In this document: positions 16,229 to 24,003 of the stretch, piece after piece
Numbering within the stretch: position 1 is the stretch's first letter
Layout of the letters: every line of letters begins with the position of its first letter
NCBI GenBank assembly: GCA_937941455.1
Contig: CALDHM010000046.1
Location: 1 to 47,366 of the forward strand
Reading direction: 5' to 3'
Origin: an uncultured Pirellulaceae bacterium
GTDB taxonomy: Bacteria; Planctomycetota; Planctomycetia; Pirellulales; Pirellulaceae
DNA length: 47,366 nucleotides
Notes under the pieces: generated by a model
Databases searched by the model: none
Seen by the model: the letters and a program-made list of their open reading frames with translations, nothing else
What the model was told of the DNA's origin: nothing
Position numbers and translations under genes: made by a program

Positions 16229-17947
16229 ATGGCAGTACGTAGAATCGGCCAAATTTTCGTCGACTTGGGCTTCATCACCGACGAACAGTTGGAGATGCTG
16301 GTCGAAGAACAAAACCAGAATCCTGGGCAAAAAATCGGCAAAATCGCCGAAGAAATGGGGCTTGTCTCCGATGACCAGGTCGTGCAGGCTCTCGGCGAGC
16401 AATTCAATTTGGCGACGGTCGACCTCGAAGGGGTGGTGCCTCCTGACGACGCCCGCGAGGCGATCACCAACACGATGGTCCAGCTCTACCGCGTGATCCC
16501 CTTGCAACTGAAGGACAACATCTTGACCCTCGCCACCTGCGATCCGCAGAACTTGGCGATGCAGGACGAATTGCGGCGTTTTCTGGGCTACGATATTCGG
16601 CTGCTCGTGGCCACGGAGTCGCAGATCCTCAAGCTGATCAACAAATACTTCGACGAAGAAACCGAAAGCATCGAGAAAATTATTGCCGAGTTGCAAAAGG
16701 ACAATGAACTCAAGGAAGCCTCCGAGCGACTCGCTGGTGGCGGCCCGATAAACTTGAGCGACGTGTCGGAGTTGGTGGAAAGCGCGCCGGTCCGCAAGCT
16801 GCTGAACATGGTGCTGCTACTGGCGATCAAGGACCACGCCAGCGACATCCATTTCGAACCGTTTGAAGAAGAATTCCGCATCCGGATCAAGGCCGACGGG
16901 GTGCTCTACGAAATGGTTCCGCCGCCTCGGCACCTAGCGTTTGCCATCACCTCGCGGATCAAGGTCATGGCCAATCTCGACATTGCCGAACGACGCCTGC
17001 CGCAGGACGGGCGTATCGAACTGAGCATCGGTGGCCACCCGGTCGACTTGCGTGTCAGCGTCCTTCCCACGATGTTCGGCGAGAGCGTTGTTTGTCGGGT
17101 CCTCGATCGATCGGTCGTTTCGCTGGACTTGGGCAATGTCGGCATGGATGAGAAAACGCTGGCTGATTTTCGCAAGGTCATGCACAAACCTAACGGGATC
17201 ATCCTGGTGACAGGCCCGACAGGTTCCGGCAAGACCACCACGCTCTACTCGGCACTCAGCGAACTCAACAACATCGAGGACAAACTGATCACGACCGAGG
17301 ACCCGGTGGAATACGATATCGATGGGATTGTCCAAATCCCGATCGATCACGAAATCAACGTCACCTTCGCGACTTGTCTACGAGCTATCTTGCGGCAAGA
17401 CCCCGACAAAATCCTGGTAGGGGAAATTCGAGATTTGGAAACGGCTGAAATCGCGATCCAGGCCTCCCTCACTGGGCACACGGTCTTCAGCACCCTCCAC
17501 ACCAACGATGCGCCCAGCACGGTGACGCGACTGAAGGACATGGGGATCCCCTCCTTTTTGATCACGGCCACCGTTGAGGCGATCCTCGCCCAGCGGCTGG
17601 TCCGGCGGATTTGCGCCGAATGCCGGGAACCCTTCGAGCCGTCCGACGAAATCTTGATGGATTTGCAGATTACGCGGGAAGAATTGGGGGACCGGAAGTT
17701 TTACCGCGGTGCCGGGTGCAGCAGTTGCCACAATACGGGCTTCAAGGGCCGGATTGGGCTGTTTGAACTGATGATTATCGACGACGAATTGCGCGACCTG
17801 ATCCTCGATAACGCCTCGGCCGACATCCTGCGGGAACGGGCCAAAAGTAAGGGGATGCGGGTCTTGCGGGATGCGGGGATCCAATTCGCGTTCGAGGGGA
17901 AAACCTCGATCGAAGAGGTCATCCGCGAAACGATCCAAGACGTTTAA
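16229..17947 (+). CDS. GspE/PilB-type assembly ATPase, second copy
   Basis: A 572-residue extension ATPase, paralogous to the gene at 12995 and nearly equal in length. The MshEN/GspE-N domain is at about 5-150 and begins IGQIFVDLGFITDEQ. The ATPase core has HASDIHFEPFEEEFRIRI (203-220), Walker A GPTGSGKT (329-336), LITTEDPVEYDIDG (353-366), AILRQDPDKILVGEIRD (386-402) and STLHTND (421-427). Zinc-binding Cys pairs lie at 462/465 and 497/500 (CAEC and CSSC). Unlike the first copy it has the usual RQDPD before Walker B. It starts 78 bases after pilT. Two diverged extension ATPases in one cluster could act on different fibres, or one could bind a different platform protein; the sequence does not settle this. 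Confidence 0.95.
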   Translation: MAVRRIGQIFVDLGFITDEQLEMLVEEQNQNPGQKIGKIAEEMGLVSDDQVVQALGEQFNLATVDLEGVVPPDDAREAITNTMVQLYRVIPLQLKDNILTLATCDPQNLAMQDELRRFLGYDIRLLVATESQILKLINKYFDEETESIEKIIAELQKDNELKEASERLAGGGPINLSDVSELVESAPVRKLLNMVLLLAIKDHASDIHFEPFEEEFRIRIKADGVLYEMVPPPRHLAFAITSRIKVMANLDIAERRLPQDGRIELSIGGHPVDLRVSVLPTMFGESVVCRVLDRSVVSLDLGNVGMDEKTLADFRKVMHKPNGIILVTGPTGSGKTTTLYSALSELNNIEDKLITTEDPVEYDIDGIVQIPIDHEINVTFATCLRAILRQDPDKILVGEIRDLETAEIAIQASLTGHTVFSTLHTNDAPSTVTRLKDMGIPSFLITATVEAILAQRLVRRICAECREPFEPSDEILMDLQITREELGDRKFYRGAGCSSCHNTGFKGRIGLFELMIIDDELRDLILDNASADILRERAKSKGMRVLRDAGIQFAFEGKTSIEEVIRETIQDV

Positions 17948-18327
17948 CGCGGGCCCGGCAAAGAAATCTTCGCAATCTTCACAATTCCTTGCGAAGACCC
18001 AAATCGGCCGCACCGCCCCGCCAGTCGGATTGGAGTGAAACCAGTTCTGCGGCTCAGTTCACGCCCGGGGGCCGGCGAATTTGGCCGGAGGTCGGTGCCC
18101 CAGGTCGTTTCCGCGGCGATCCCCGGCTTTTTGGGAAAATCGCGATCAATCGATTTTTTCGAAGTTTTTTTTGACCTGCCGCGAATTCAGACGACAATGA
18201 TCCCAGAAGTGGCGCGCTCCCGCGCGGTTTGATGCACCCTTTTTCCAGCAAATACACAAGTCCTCCATCACGATCGGATCATTCGGGCAGTGGGCCCGCG
18301 ATCGATTTATACGACAAGGTTTGAGCA
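17948..18327. other. 380-base gap upstream of gspF/pilC
   Basis: No gene is seen. A small perfect hairpin GCGCG-CTCC-CGCGC lies at 18212-18225, with a T-rich stretch about 15 bases later (18240-18244); this is too weak to call a terminator. The gap may hold an internal promoter for the platform-protein and pseudopilin genes. Confidence 0.4.
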
Positions 18328-19740
18328 ATGCCTACTTTTCAATTTGAAGCGATGGACCCCCAGGGTCAGGAAATTCGGGACGTCATTGAGGCCCAAACCC
18401 AAGATGAAGCCCAGGCGACCATTCGCTCCATGGGGTACTTTGTCACCAAGATTTCCGCCCAAAAATCGACCGCCAAAGCAGGCAAGCGGAGCAGCAAAAA
18501 GAAAACCTTCGCGATCGGCGGGGCCGGTACGAAGAAGATGGTGACCTTCACCCGGCAGCTCTCGATTCTCCAGGATGCCGGCTTGCCGATCCTCCGCAGC
18601 CTCCAAATTCTGGAAGAGCAGGCCCAACCCGGCGCCCTCAAAAACGCCCTCATCGACGTCTGCGACGAAATCCAAGGGGGCTCGTCTCTGTCGGAAGCCC
18701 TTTCAAAATCCCCCAAAGTCTTCGACCGGCTCTACGTCAACATGATCAAGGCCGGCGAGGCAGGCGGTTCGCTCGAGGTTATTTTGCGGCGGCTCGCTGA
18801 GTTCAAAGAACGGACGGCCTCCCTCCGCAACAAGGTAATCGGGGCCCTGATCTATCCGATTGTCATCATTTTGGTCACGATCCTGATCTTGACCTTCATC
18901 ATGATCTGGATCATCCCGGAATTTCAAAAGATGTTCGAGGAGTTCGAACTGAAGTTGCCGTGGATCACCGAATTGTTAATGGCCATCTCCGACCGTTGCG
19001 TGAAGCTGTGGTTCCTGTTCCCGCTCATTCCCATCACGATGATCCTGTTCGTTTCTCTGATTTGCAAATTCAAGGCGGGCCGCATGGGATTCCATATCTA
19101 TCTGCTCAAGCTCCCCGTGTTCGGGAAGATCATCGAGAAAAGCAACTTGGCTCGCACCACCCGCACCCTCGGCGCGCTGGTCGCCAGTGGTGTCCCGATC
19201 CTCGAAGGTTTGGCGATTACCCGCGAGACCTCCGGAAACGCGATGTATGAGAAGATCTACCTCAAGGTCAACGACGCGATTCGCGACGGCGATACGATCG
19301 CCAAGCCGATGAAGGCGGAGAGCCGTCCGAAATTCCACCCGGTGGCGGCCTTTTTCTTCATGCTGACATTGTCCTTGCCGCCGCTGGCTGTCCTCTTCAT
19401 CAAGCCCGATTTCTGGTTCTACGTAGCCTACGGCTGCCTCGTGCTCGGGTTGATCGGCTTGGCGTTTTACCTACTGTACTTCCGCCGCCCGGTGGTTGAA
19501 GACCTGGTCATCAATATGATCGAGGTCGGCGAAGAAACGGGCGAACTGGACGTGATGCTTTACAAGGTCGCCGACTACTACGAAGAAGAAGTCCAAACCT
19601 TGACCGACGGGATGATCAAATTGATCGAACCGGCGATGATCGTCTTTTTGGGCTTGGTTGTGTTGTTCATCGTGGCCGCGCTTTTCTTGCCGCTGATGTC
19701 GATCATCGGTGGTCTGACAGGCGGTGGTGGTGGCAAATAG
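18328..19740 (+). CDS. GspF/PilC-type inner-membrane platform protein with an extra two-helix insertion
   Basis: A 470-residue polytopic protein that would form the membrane base on which the assembly ATPase acts. The N-terminal cytoplasmic part (about 1-70) holds the usual MPTFQFEAMDPQG opening. The first T2SSF domain spans about 72-200 (FTRQLSILQDAGLPILRSL; NMIKAGEAGGSLEVIL). A central helix lies at about 228-247. The second T2SSF domain begins at about 275 (ARTTRTLGALVASGVPILEGL). It is interrupted at about 329-388 by roughly 60 residues with two strong hydrophobic segments (about 337-358 and 362-384), then resumes with VINMIEVGEETGELDVMLYKVADYYEEEV. A final helix and a Gly-rich tail follow. 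Canonical GspF has no such insertion and is about 400 residues long. It is followed by the pseudopilin genes. Confidence 0.92.
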   Translation: MPTFQFEAMDPQGQEIRDVIEAQTQDEAQATIRSMGYFVTKISAQKSTAKAGKRSSKKKTFAIGGAGTKKMVTFTRQLSILQDAGLPILRSLQILEEQAQPGALKNALIDVCDEIQGGSSLSEALSKSPKVFDRLYVNMIKAGEAGGSLEVILRRLAEFKERTASLRNKVIGALIYPIVIILVTILILTFIMIWIIPEFQKMFEEFELKLPWITELLMAISDRCVKLWFLFPLIPITMILFVSLICKFKAGRMGFHIYLLKLPVFGKIIEKSNLARTTRTLGALVASGVPILEGLAITRETSGNAMYEKIYLKVNDAIRDGDTIAKPMKAESRPKFHPVAAFFFMLTLSLPPLAVLFIKPDFWFYVAYGCLVLGLIGLAFYLLYFRRPVVEDLVINMIEVGEETGELDVMLYKVADYYEEEVQTLTDGMIKLIEPAMIVFLGLVVLFIVAALFLPLMSIIGGLTGGGGGK

Positions 19741-19794
19741 GCGCAAGCGGCCTGGCAGAAAAACGGAGCTTGCCGACAACTTGCATTACTCGCT

Positions 19795-19807
19795 CGAATC
19801 ATGAGGC
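19795..19807 (+). promoter_or_regulatory. 13-base upstream motif, copy 1
   Basis: CGAATCATGAGGC, 60 bases before the ATG of the pseudopilin gene at 19868. Copies at 20930 and 23933 differ at one or two positions. Could be a promoter element, operator or RNA feature; only the repetition is seen. Confidence 0.4.
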
Positions 19808-19867
19808 AAACTGAAACGAGTGCGTACTACAAAACATGATCTAGATATTGTTGGAGGGGATAACCCC

Positions 19868-20860
19868 ATGAATCAATCGAAACAGGTGCAACGCGGGTTT
19901 ACCTTGATCGAACTGTTGGTGGTGATCAGCATTATCGCCATTCTGTCTGGGCTCGGCTTGTGGGGAGTGATGTCGGCCCGCAATCGTGCCATCGAATTCA
20001 CGATCCAACAGGACAACGCGCAGATCGCTCAGGCGTTGGAATCCTTTCGAACCAAATACGGGTTTTATCCACCGAACGTCGATACGGTGACCGCTAACCC
20101 AAAGCCTGGGTTTGTGACCAATGCCAATGACTTCTTGGCTTATTTGAACCAAATCGCTCCCAATCACAACGAGTTGCAACTCGTCTCGCCGGGCGTTCGT
20201 CGCATTGACGTCTGGTGGGATCAGGTTGGGCAATATTTGAATCCGGAAACGTCGCTCGCGTTCTGGCTGTCGGGCATCGCTAAAAACAAACAATACCCGC
20301 TGACCTACGTCGACACGGGGGGCAACGTGCGAGGCTTGCCTGCATATAACTTCCGCCCTGCGGACGTCCCGGCGACAACCAACGTCGAGCGGGAAGTGTT
20401 CCATGAATTCAAAACATTAATGAAGTGGCGTACCGGTACAGGCAGTCCGATTGAGGCAATCGGTACGGGTTCGACACCGTACCCGAACGTCGCCGTAGTT
20501 TCGCAAACGGCCGGACGATACGAGCCGATCATTTACTACTCGGCCAGCAACATGCCGAACCCTCTGCCGAACGCGGCCACAACCACGCTGGCTACCGCCA
20601 CGAATGTCCATCGCTGGAGGGTCTATTTGGAGCTGGGAGGCGTCGACGTAGGGCCTTACTGGTATTTTGATTCGGCCTTGAACACGACCCAGTACTATGC
20701 TTTCGATAAATTCCAGTTGTTCTCGCCAGGACTCGATGCCTTGCTGTCGGCCACGACGATAACGACTGGAAACGCCGCGGGGGCCATGGGCAACCCGCGC
20801 GAGCGCGATAACATCGCGAATTTCGCCGAAGGGCGGTTGGAGCGGCTGAGTGTCCAGTAA
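19868..20860 (+). CDS. Pseudopilin, GspG-like, long C-terminal domain
   Basis: A 330-residue prepilin-like protein. A short leader with basic residues ends at Gly10 in QRGFTLIELLVVISIIAIL, the prepilin peptidase site with Glu5 of the mature form. The helix continues through AQIAQALESFRTKYGFYPPNV, which resembles the GspG region that leads into its globular domain. The C-terminal part has YAFDKFQLFSPGLDALL and ends NPRERDNIANFAEGRLE, similar in layout to the calcium-binding end of GspG. At 330 residues it is more than twice a usual GspG (about 140), so the globular domain is greatly enlarged. The ATG at 19868 has GGAGGGG ten bases upstream and gives a leader of normal length, so I prefer it to the frame start at 19820. 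First of five such genes in a row. Confidence 0.9.
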   Translation: MNQSKQVQRGFTLIELLVVISIIAILSGLGLWGVMSARNRAIEFTIQQDNAQIAQALESFRTKYGFYPPNVDTVTANPKPGFVTNANDFLAYLNQIAPNHNELQLVSPGVRRIDVWWDQVGQYLNPETSLAFWLSGIAKNKQYPLTYVDTGGNVRGLPAYNFRPADVPATTNVEREVFHEFKTLMKWRTGTGSPIEAIGTGSTPYPNVAVVSQTAGRYEPIIYYSASNMPNPLPNAATTTLATATNVHRWRVYLELGGVDVGPYWYFDSALNTTQYYAFDKFQLFSPGLDALLSATTITTGNAAGAMGNPRERDNIANFAEGRLERLSVQ

Positions 20861-20929
20861 GTTCGTTCCGCAGCTTTAGGATATCCCCGAAAACTTGTCA
20901 CACAGGAGGGCCTGCATCGCGTTGGTTGA

Positions 20930-20942
20930 CGAATCGTGAGGC
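20930..20942 (+). promoter_or_regulatory. 13-base upstream motif, copy 2
   Basis: CGAATCGTGAGGC, 48 bases before the ATG of the pseudopilin gene at 20991. One base differs from copy 1. It is preceded by TTGA. Confidence 0.4.
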
Positions 20943-20990
20943 AATGCGATCGCCTACCAAACCCTGAATAACGACCGAGAGAACACTACC

Positions 20991-21737
20991 ATGCTAGTCA
21001 GCACACGTTGCCGCCGGCGAATTTCCGGCGGCTTTACGCTCATCGAGCTGCTGCTCGTGATCAGCATCATTGCCGTTTTGAGTACGCTGACGGTCGGTCT
21101 TTTGCTCAGTGCTCGCGAGGACGCCGCAGCAGCCCGCACCCGATCGCTCATCAATCGGATTGAAATGATCCTCCGGTCGCGGCTGGAAAATTATGAAGAG
21201 CGGAATTTGCCTTTCCGCTATGAGACGATTCTTGGTCCCAATCCGACAGCCGCCCAGAAACTCGCCTTGCGGAACAACACCTACATCGAGTGGTTGATCG
21301 TGGAAATGTCGTGCCATACGGAGGACTTCGATGACACGTTCCCATTCCCGATCAAAAATCCCTACGCTGCCAATCCCGATTACGTCAACGCCCTCAACGC
21401 GCGGCGATCGTCGCTGCATGTCGGCAACATCAATTACGTCAATCGTTACGGTTCAGGGAACTTTAGCTCCGACCACGATTACGAGTCGTCCAAGCTCTTG
21501 TACATGATTTTGTACAACTCCTGGGATGGCGACAAACGGGGCACTCATTTCCTGCAACCCGACGATGTGCGCTTGCACGATGGCGTCCCCTATATCGTCG
21601 ATGCCTACGGCGAGCCGCTGCAATTCAAACTTTTTGCTGACGTCGATCCGACCTTAGAATTGCGTGACGCGCATACCGCTTTCAACCTGAGCCTCGACAA
21701 TATCGTGATCAGTATTACTTCAAAGAATTTGAACTGA
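20991..21737 (+). CDS. Pseudopilin-like protein, second in the row
   Basis: A 248-residue protein with leader MLVSTRCRRRISGG and prepilin motif G-FTLIELLLVISIIAVLSTL, so the mature form would start at Phe15 with Glu at position 5. The helix runs on through SAREDAAAARTRSLINRIEMILRSRLENYEERNLPF, an amphipathic spine. The remaining globular part (about 70-248) includes LYMILYNSWDGDKRGTHFLQ and GVPYIVDAYGEPLQFKLF; the second resembles the part of pseudopilins that describes a strand pair near the end (D.WG.P). I cannot assign it to GspH, GspI or GspJ. The gene is preceded by motif copy 2 and followed after seven bases by the next pseudopilin gene, so the two are surely co-transcribed. Confidence 0.85.
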   Translation: MLVSTRCRRRISGGFTLIELLLVISIIAVLSTLTVGLLLSAREDAAAARTRSLINRIEMILRSRLENYEERNLPFRYETILGPNPTAAQKLALRNNTYIEWLIVEMSCHTEDFDDTFPFPIKNPYAANPDYVNALNARRSSLHVGNINYVNRYGSGNFSSDHDYESSKLLYMILYNSWDGDKRGTHFLQPDDVRLHDGVPYIVDAYGEPLQFKLFADVDPTLELRDAHTAFNLSLDNIVISITSKNLN

Positions 21738-21744
21738 CCGAGCC

Positions 21745-22599
21745 ATGCACTATTCAACGCCAACACGTCTCCCTGAAACTAGCCGACGGCGAGGCTTCAC
21801 GATCATCGAACTGCTGGTCGTGATTTCGATCTTGGTGATCCTGGCCGCATTGTTGATCCCGCAAGTGCGGATCTTCAACAAAGAACGTGGAATCCGCGAG
21901 GCGGCTAGGGTACTTGGGTCGGCGATCCAAGAGGCCTCGCTGCGGGCGCGGACCAAGGGCTTCGGCGGTATCGCGCTGATTCGCAATCAAAACTACCAAC
22001 GCGGTGCCGCGGCCAATCCGGTGTACTACACATGCACCGAGTTCTATCAAGCGCGGATGATCGGCAATACTCCAGCGATTCGTTCAGGGACCCGCATCAA
22101 TCTGCCCCCGGGCTATCGCATCGATTTGAATTATTCAGGCCCCCTGGATGTTACAAATGTCGATGGTGATCAAACCACCTGGACCCACTTTAGTTTAAAT
22201 TTTCCAATCATCTTCCCGATTGTTCCGAACGAACACGGTATTTTTATCATCTTCAACTCGTCGGGGGGAGTCGAGCGGATTTACACCAACGGCGAACACG
22301 GCCAGGTGTATTACTCGCATGAGTCGATTTATTTTTGCGTCACCGCGGACAATGCACAGTACTCGTTTGCTGCGGGTGCCGAATGGCCGCGAAGCGCTCT
22401 GGGCAGTCCGCCACCGCGGGATTTGTTGGATGATCCGGGGATTTTGTGGGTGCAGTTGAACTGCTTGACGGGCCGGGTCGCCGTCGTCGATTCAGTCCCC
22501 CCCGTCACTTCGTTGAACACAGGCAACCACATGTTGCAACTCGACCGGATTCTGCAGGCTCGAGGAATCGCCTCCCAAGGTCTGAACGCGGCTCAGTAA
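21745..22599 (+). CDS. Pseudopilin, GspH-like
   Basis: A 284-residue protein with leader ending at Gly17 and prepilin motif RRRGFTIIELLVVISILVILAALLIPQV. The following segment, GIREAARVLGSAIQEASLRARTKGFGGIALI (about 51-81), is typical of GspH/FimT minor pseudopilins, in which a helix is followed by a beta-rich domain beginning with residues such as GIALI. The rest is beta-rich and Tyr-rich with no motif I recognise. It begins seven bases after the stop of the previous gene, and its stop overlaps the next start as TAATG (22597-22601), a sign of translational coupling. The product would be exported to the membrane and cut by prepilin peptidase. Confidence 0.85.
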   Translation: MHYSTPTRLPETSRRRGFTIIELLVVISILVILAALLIPQVRIFNKERGIREAARVLGSAIQEASLRARTKGFGGIALIRNQNYQRGAAANPVYYTCTEFYQARMIGNTPAIRSGTRINLPPGYRIDLNYSGPLDVTNVDGDQTTWTHFSLNFPIIFPIVPNEHGIFIIFNSSGGVERIYTNGEHGQVYYSHESIYFCVTADNAQYSFAAGAEWPRSALGSPPPRDLLDDPGILWVQLNCLTGRVAVVDSVPPVTSLNTGNHMLQLDRILQARGIASQGLNAAQ

Positions 22600-23912
22600 T
22601 GGCTGGAACCAATCTCATGAATATGCGATCGATGAAATTAACCTCCAGAAACGGATTGTCGATTATCGAAGTCCTGACGGCGATCGTCGTTGCTTTGGTT
22701 GGCGTCGCCGGGGTTATGATCTTAATTCCCTTCGCCGTCGATCAAGCGAAAATCGGGTTCGATCAAGAGATCTCCTATCGGCACGGAGCCAATGCTGCCA
22801 GCGAATACGAACTCAAGGGCTTTGGCGATCGCCAGCGGTGGACGATCGACGCCCCGTCGGTCGCTACCCGCACCGCGCGGTGCTACATGATCGATCCGAT
22901 TCGAGTCACGGATCGCGCCGACCAGGGTTTTACCGATCATGGCTCGTTCCCGATGGTTGATCCGGGGTTGCTGGCTGGTTTACCCACGCATGACCGGACG
23001 ATTTATGTCGAAAACGTCAACTTGACTCAGTCGATCGCCCCTTTTGCCCCCTTCAATACGCTTGTCGCGCGGCATCATTTCATGTGGCGGGATGATCTCC
23101 AAGTGACCGAGCCACGGGGGGCAGTGGCCCCTTATGTTTCACCGGATGTGGCGCCGCCCCAACAGATTTTCGATCAAAACAATGCAGCGGTTCCGGTGCG
23201 GCGCCAATCGCTTGGTGAAATGTCGGTGCGCGTCTTGGTGGTACCCGACCGCTTTAATGTCGAACCCGCATTGATCTATCCCGCCAATCCGAATCTCGAC
23301 GCGGCCGATCAAGTTTTCGAAACCCGCAACTATTTCATCGTGGAGAAGACGCGTCCGAAGATGAATTCGTCCGGTTCGCCCCGTCAGCCTTACGAGCGAA
23401 TCTACCAGGTCGACCATCCGTTGAATCAGCCGACCTACGATCCGAACCTGCCGCAATTCCGCAACGCGCGGATTGCCTTTGGGGGGGGGACATTGATTCT
23501 GCGGGAGACGGCTGGGGGCACGTTGACGCATAACAACTTGCAGACCGCGAACAACCTGTCGACGCAGCGGCAAGAGATTCGCCGCGGCGATTGGATCGCC
23601 CTGACTAACGTCTACTTTGACTATGACACCAACCGCTATCGGCGACGGATCAACTTTTACCTGGTCGATGACGCTACATTCGTCACTGCGGGGCCCGGGC
23701 ATTGGCAGGTAACGCTGCGGGGTCCGGATTTCGATTTCGGCTGGGCCTATGTCGCGCCGAACGTTCCCCAGCCGGTACAAGACTACAGCACGTTCGGAGA
23801 GTACATCGCGACGGGAGCCCCGTTGAGCCCCTCGACACCATCGCGAACCTACGCGATCCATCTCCCCAACGTCTGGGCCGTATTCGAGAAGACCTATCGC
23901 GAGCCGAACTGA
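22599..23912 (+). CDS. Pseudopilin-like protein, GspI/PilV-type N-terminus, 437 residues
   Basis: A 437-residue protein whose N-terminus has the type III signal RNGLSIIEVLTAIVVALVGVAGVMILIPFAV. SIIEVL in place of TLIEL is typical of GspI/PilV minor pilins. The mature part is much larger than GspI (about 120 residues). It includes VARHHFMWRDDLQVTEP, SVRVLVVPDRFNVEPALIYP and GDWIALTNVYFDYDTNRYRRRINFYLVDDATF, which look like beta-strands of an extracellular domain. I recognise no enzyme motif. The ATG at 22599 overlaps the stop of the previous gene; ATGs at 22617, 22623 and 22632 would give shorter leaders and are possible. The much longer open frame back to 22446 overlaps the previous gene and is unlikely. 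Confidence 0.83.
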   Translation: MAGTNLMNMRSMKLTSRNGLSIIEVLTAIVVALVGVAGVMILIPFAVDQAKIGFDQEISYRHGANAASEYELKGFGDRQRWTIDAPSVATRTARCYMIDPIRVTDRADQGFTDHGSFPMVDPGLLAGLPTHDRTIYVENVNLTQSIAPFAPFNTLVARHHFMWRDDLQVTEPRGAVAPYVSPDVAPPQQIFDQNNAAVPVRRQSLGEMSVRVLVVPDRFNVEPALIYPANPNLDAADQVFETRNYFIVEKTRPKMNSSGSPRQPYERIYQVDHPLNQPTYDPNLPQFRNARIAFGGGTLILRETAGGTLTHNNLQTANNLSTQRQEIRRGDWIALTNVYFDYDTNRYRRRINFYLVDDATFVTAGPGHWQVTLRGPDFDFGWAYVAPNVPQPVQDYSTFGEYIATGAPLSPSTPSRTYAIHLPNVWAVFEKTYREPN

Positions 23913-23932
23913 TCCATCGCACCGAGTGTTTC

Positions 23933-23945
23933 CGAGTCGTGAGGC
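23933..23945 (+). promoter_or_regulatory. 13-base upstream motif, copy 3
   Basis: CGAGTCGTGAGGC, 58 bases before the ATG of the giant gene at 24004. One base differs from copy 2. It is followed by GGATAACGAC; copy 2 has a similar AATAACGAC downstream. Confidence 0.4.
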
Positions 23946-24003
23946 GCACAACGACTGGATAACGACATGAGTACCGAATTTTTTTTGTAACAGAAAGATC
24001 ATC

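Noticed and set aside
15056-16696. 546-codon minus-strand open frame across pilT and the second ATPase gene
   Set aside because: It mirrors two certain genes, has no start signal and its protein shows no family motif. Long antisense frames are common opposite GC-rich codons.
18212-18244. Hairpin plus T-rich stretch upstream of gspF as a terminator
   Set aside because: The stem has only five pairs and the T-run begins too far away.
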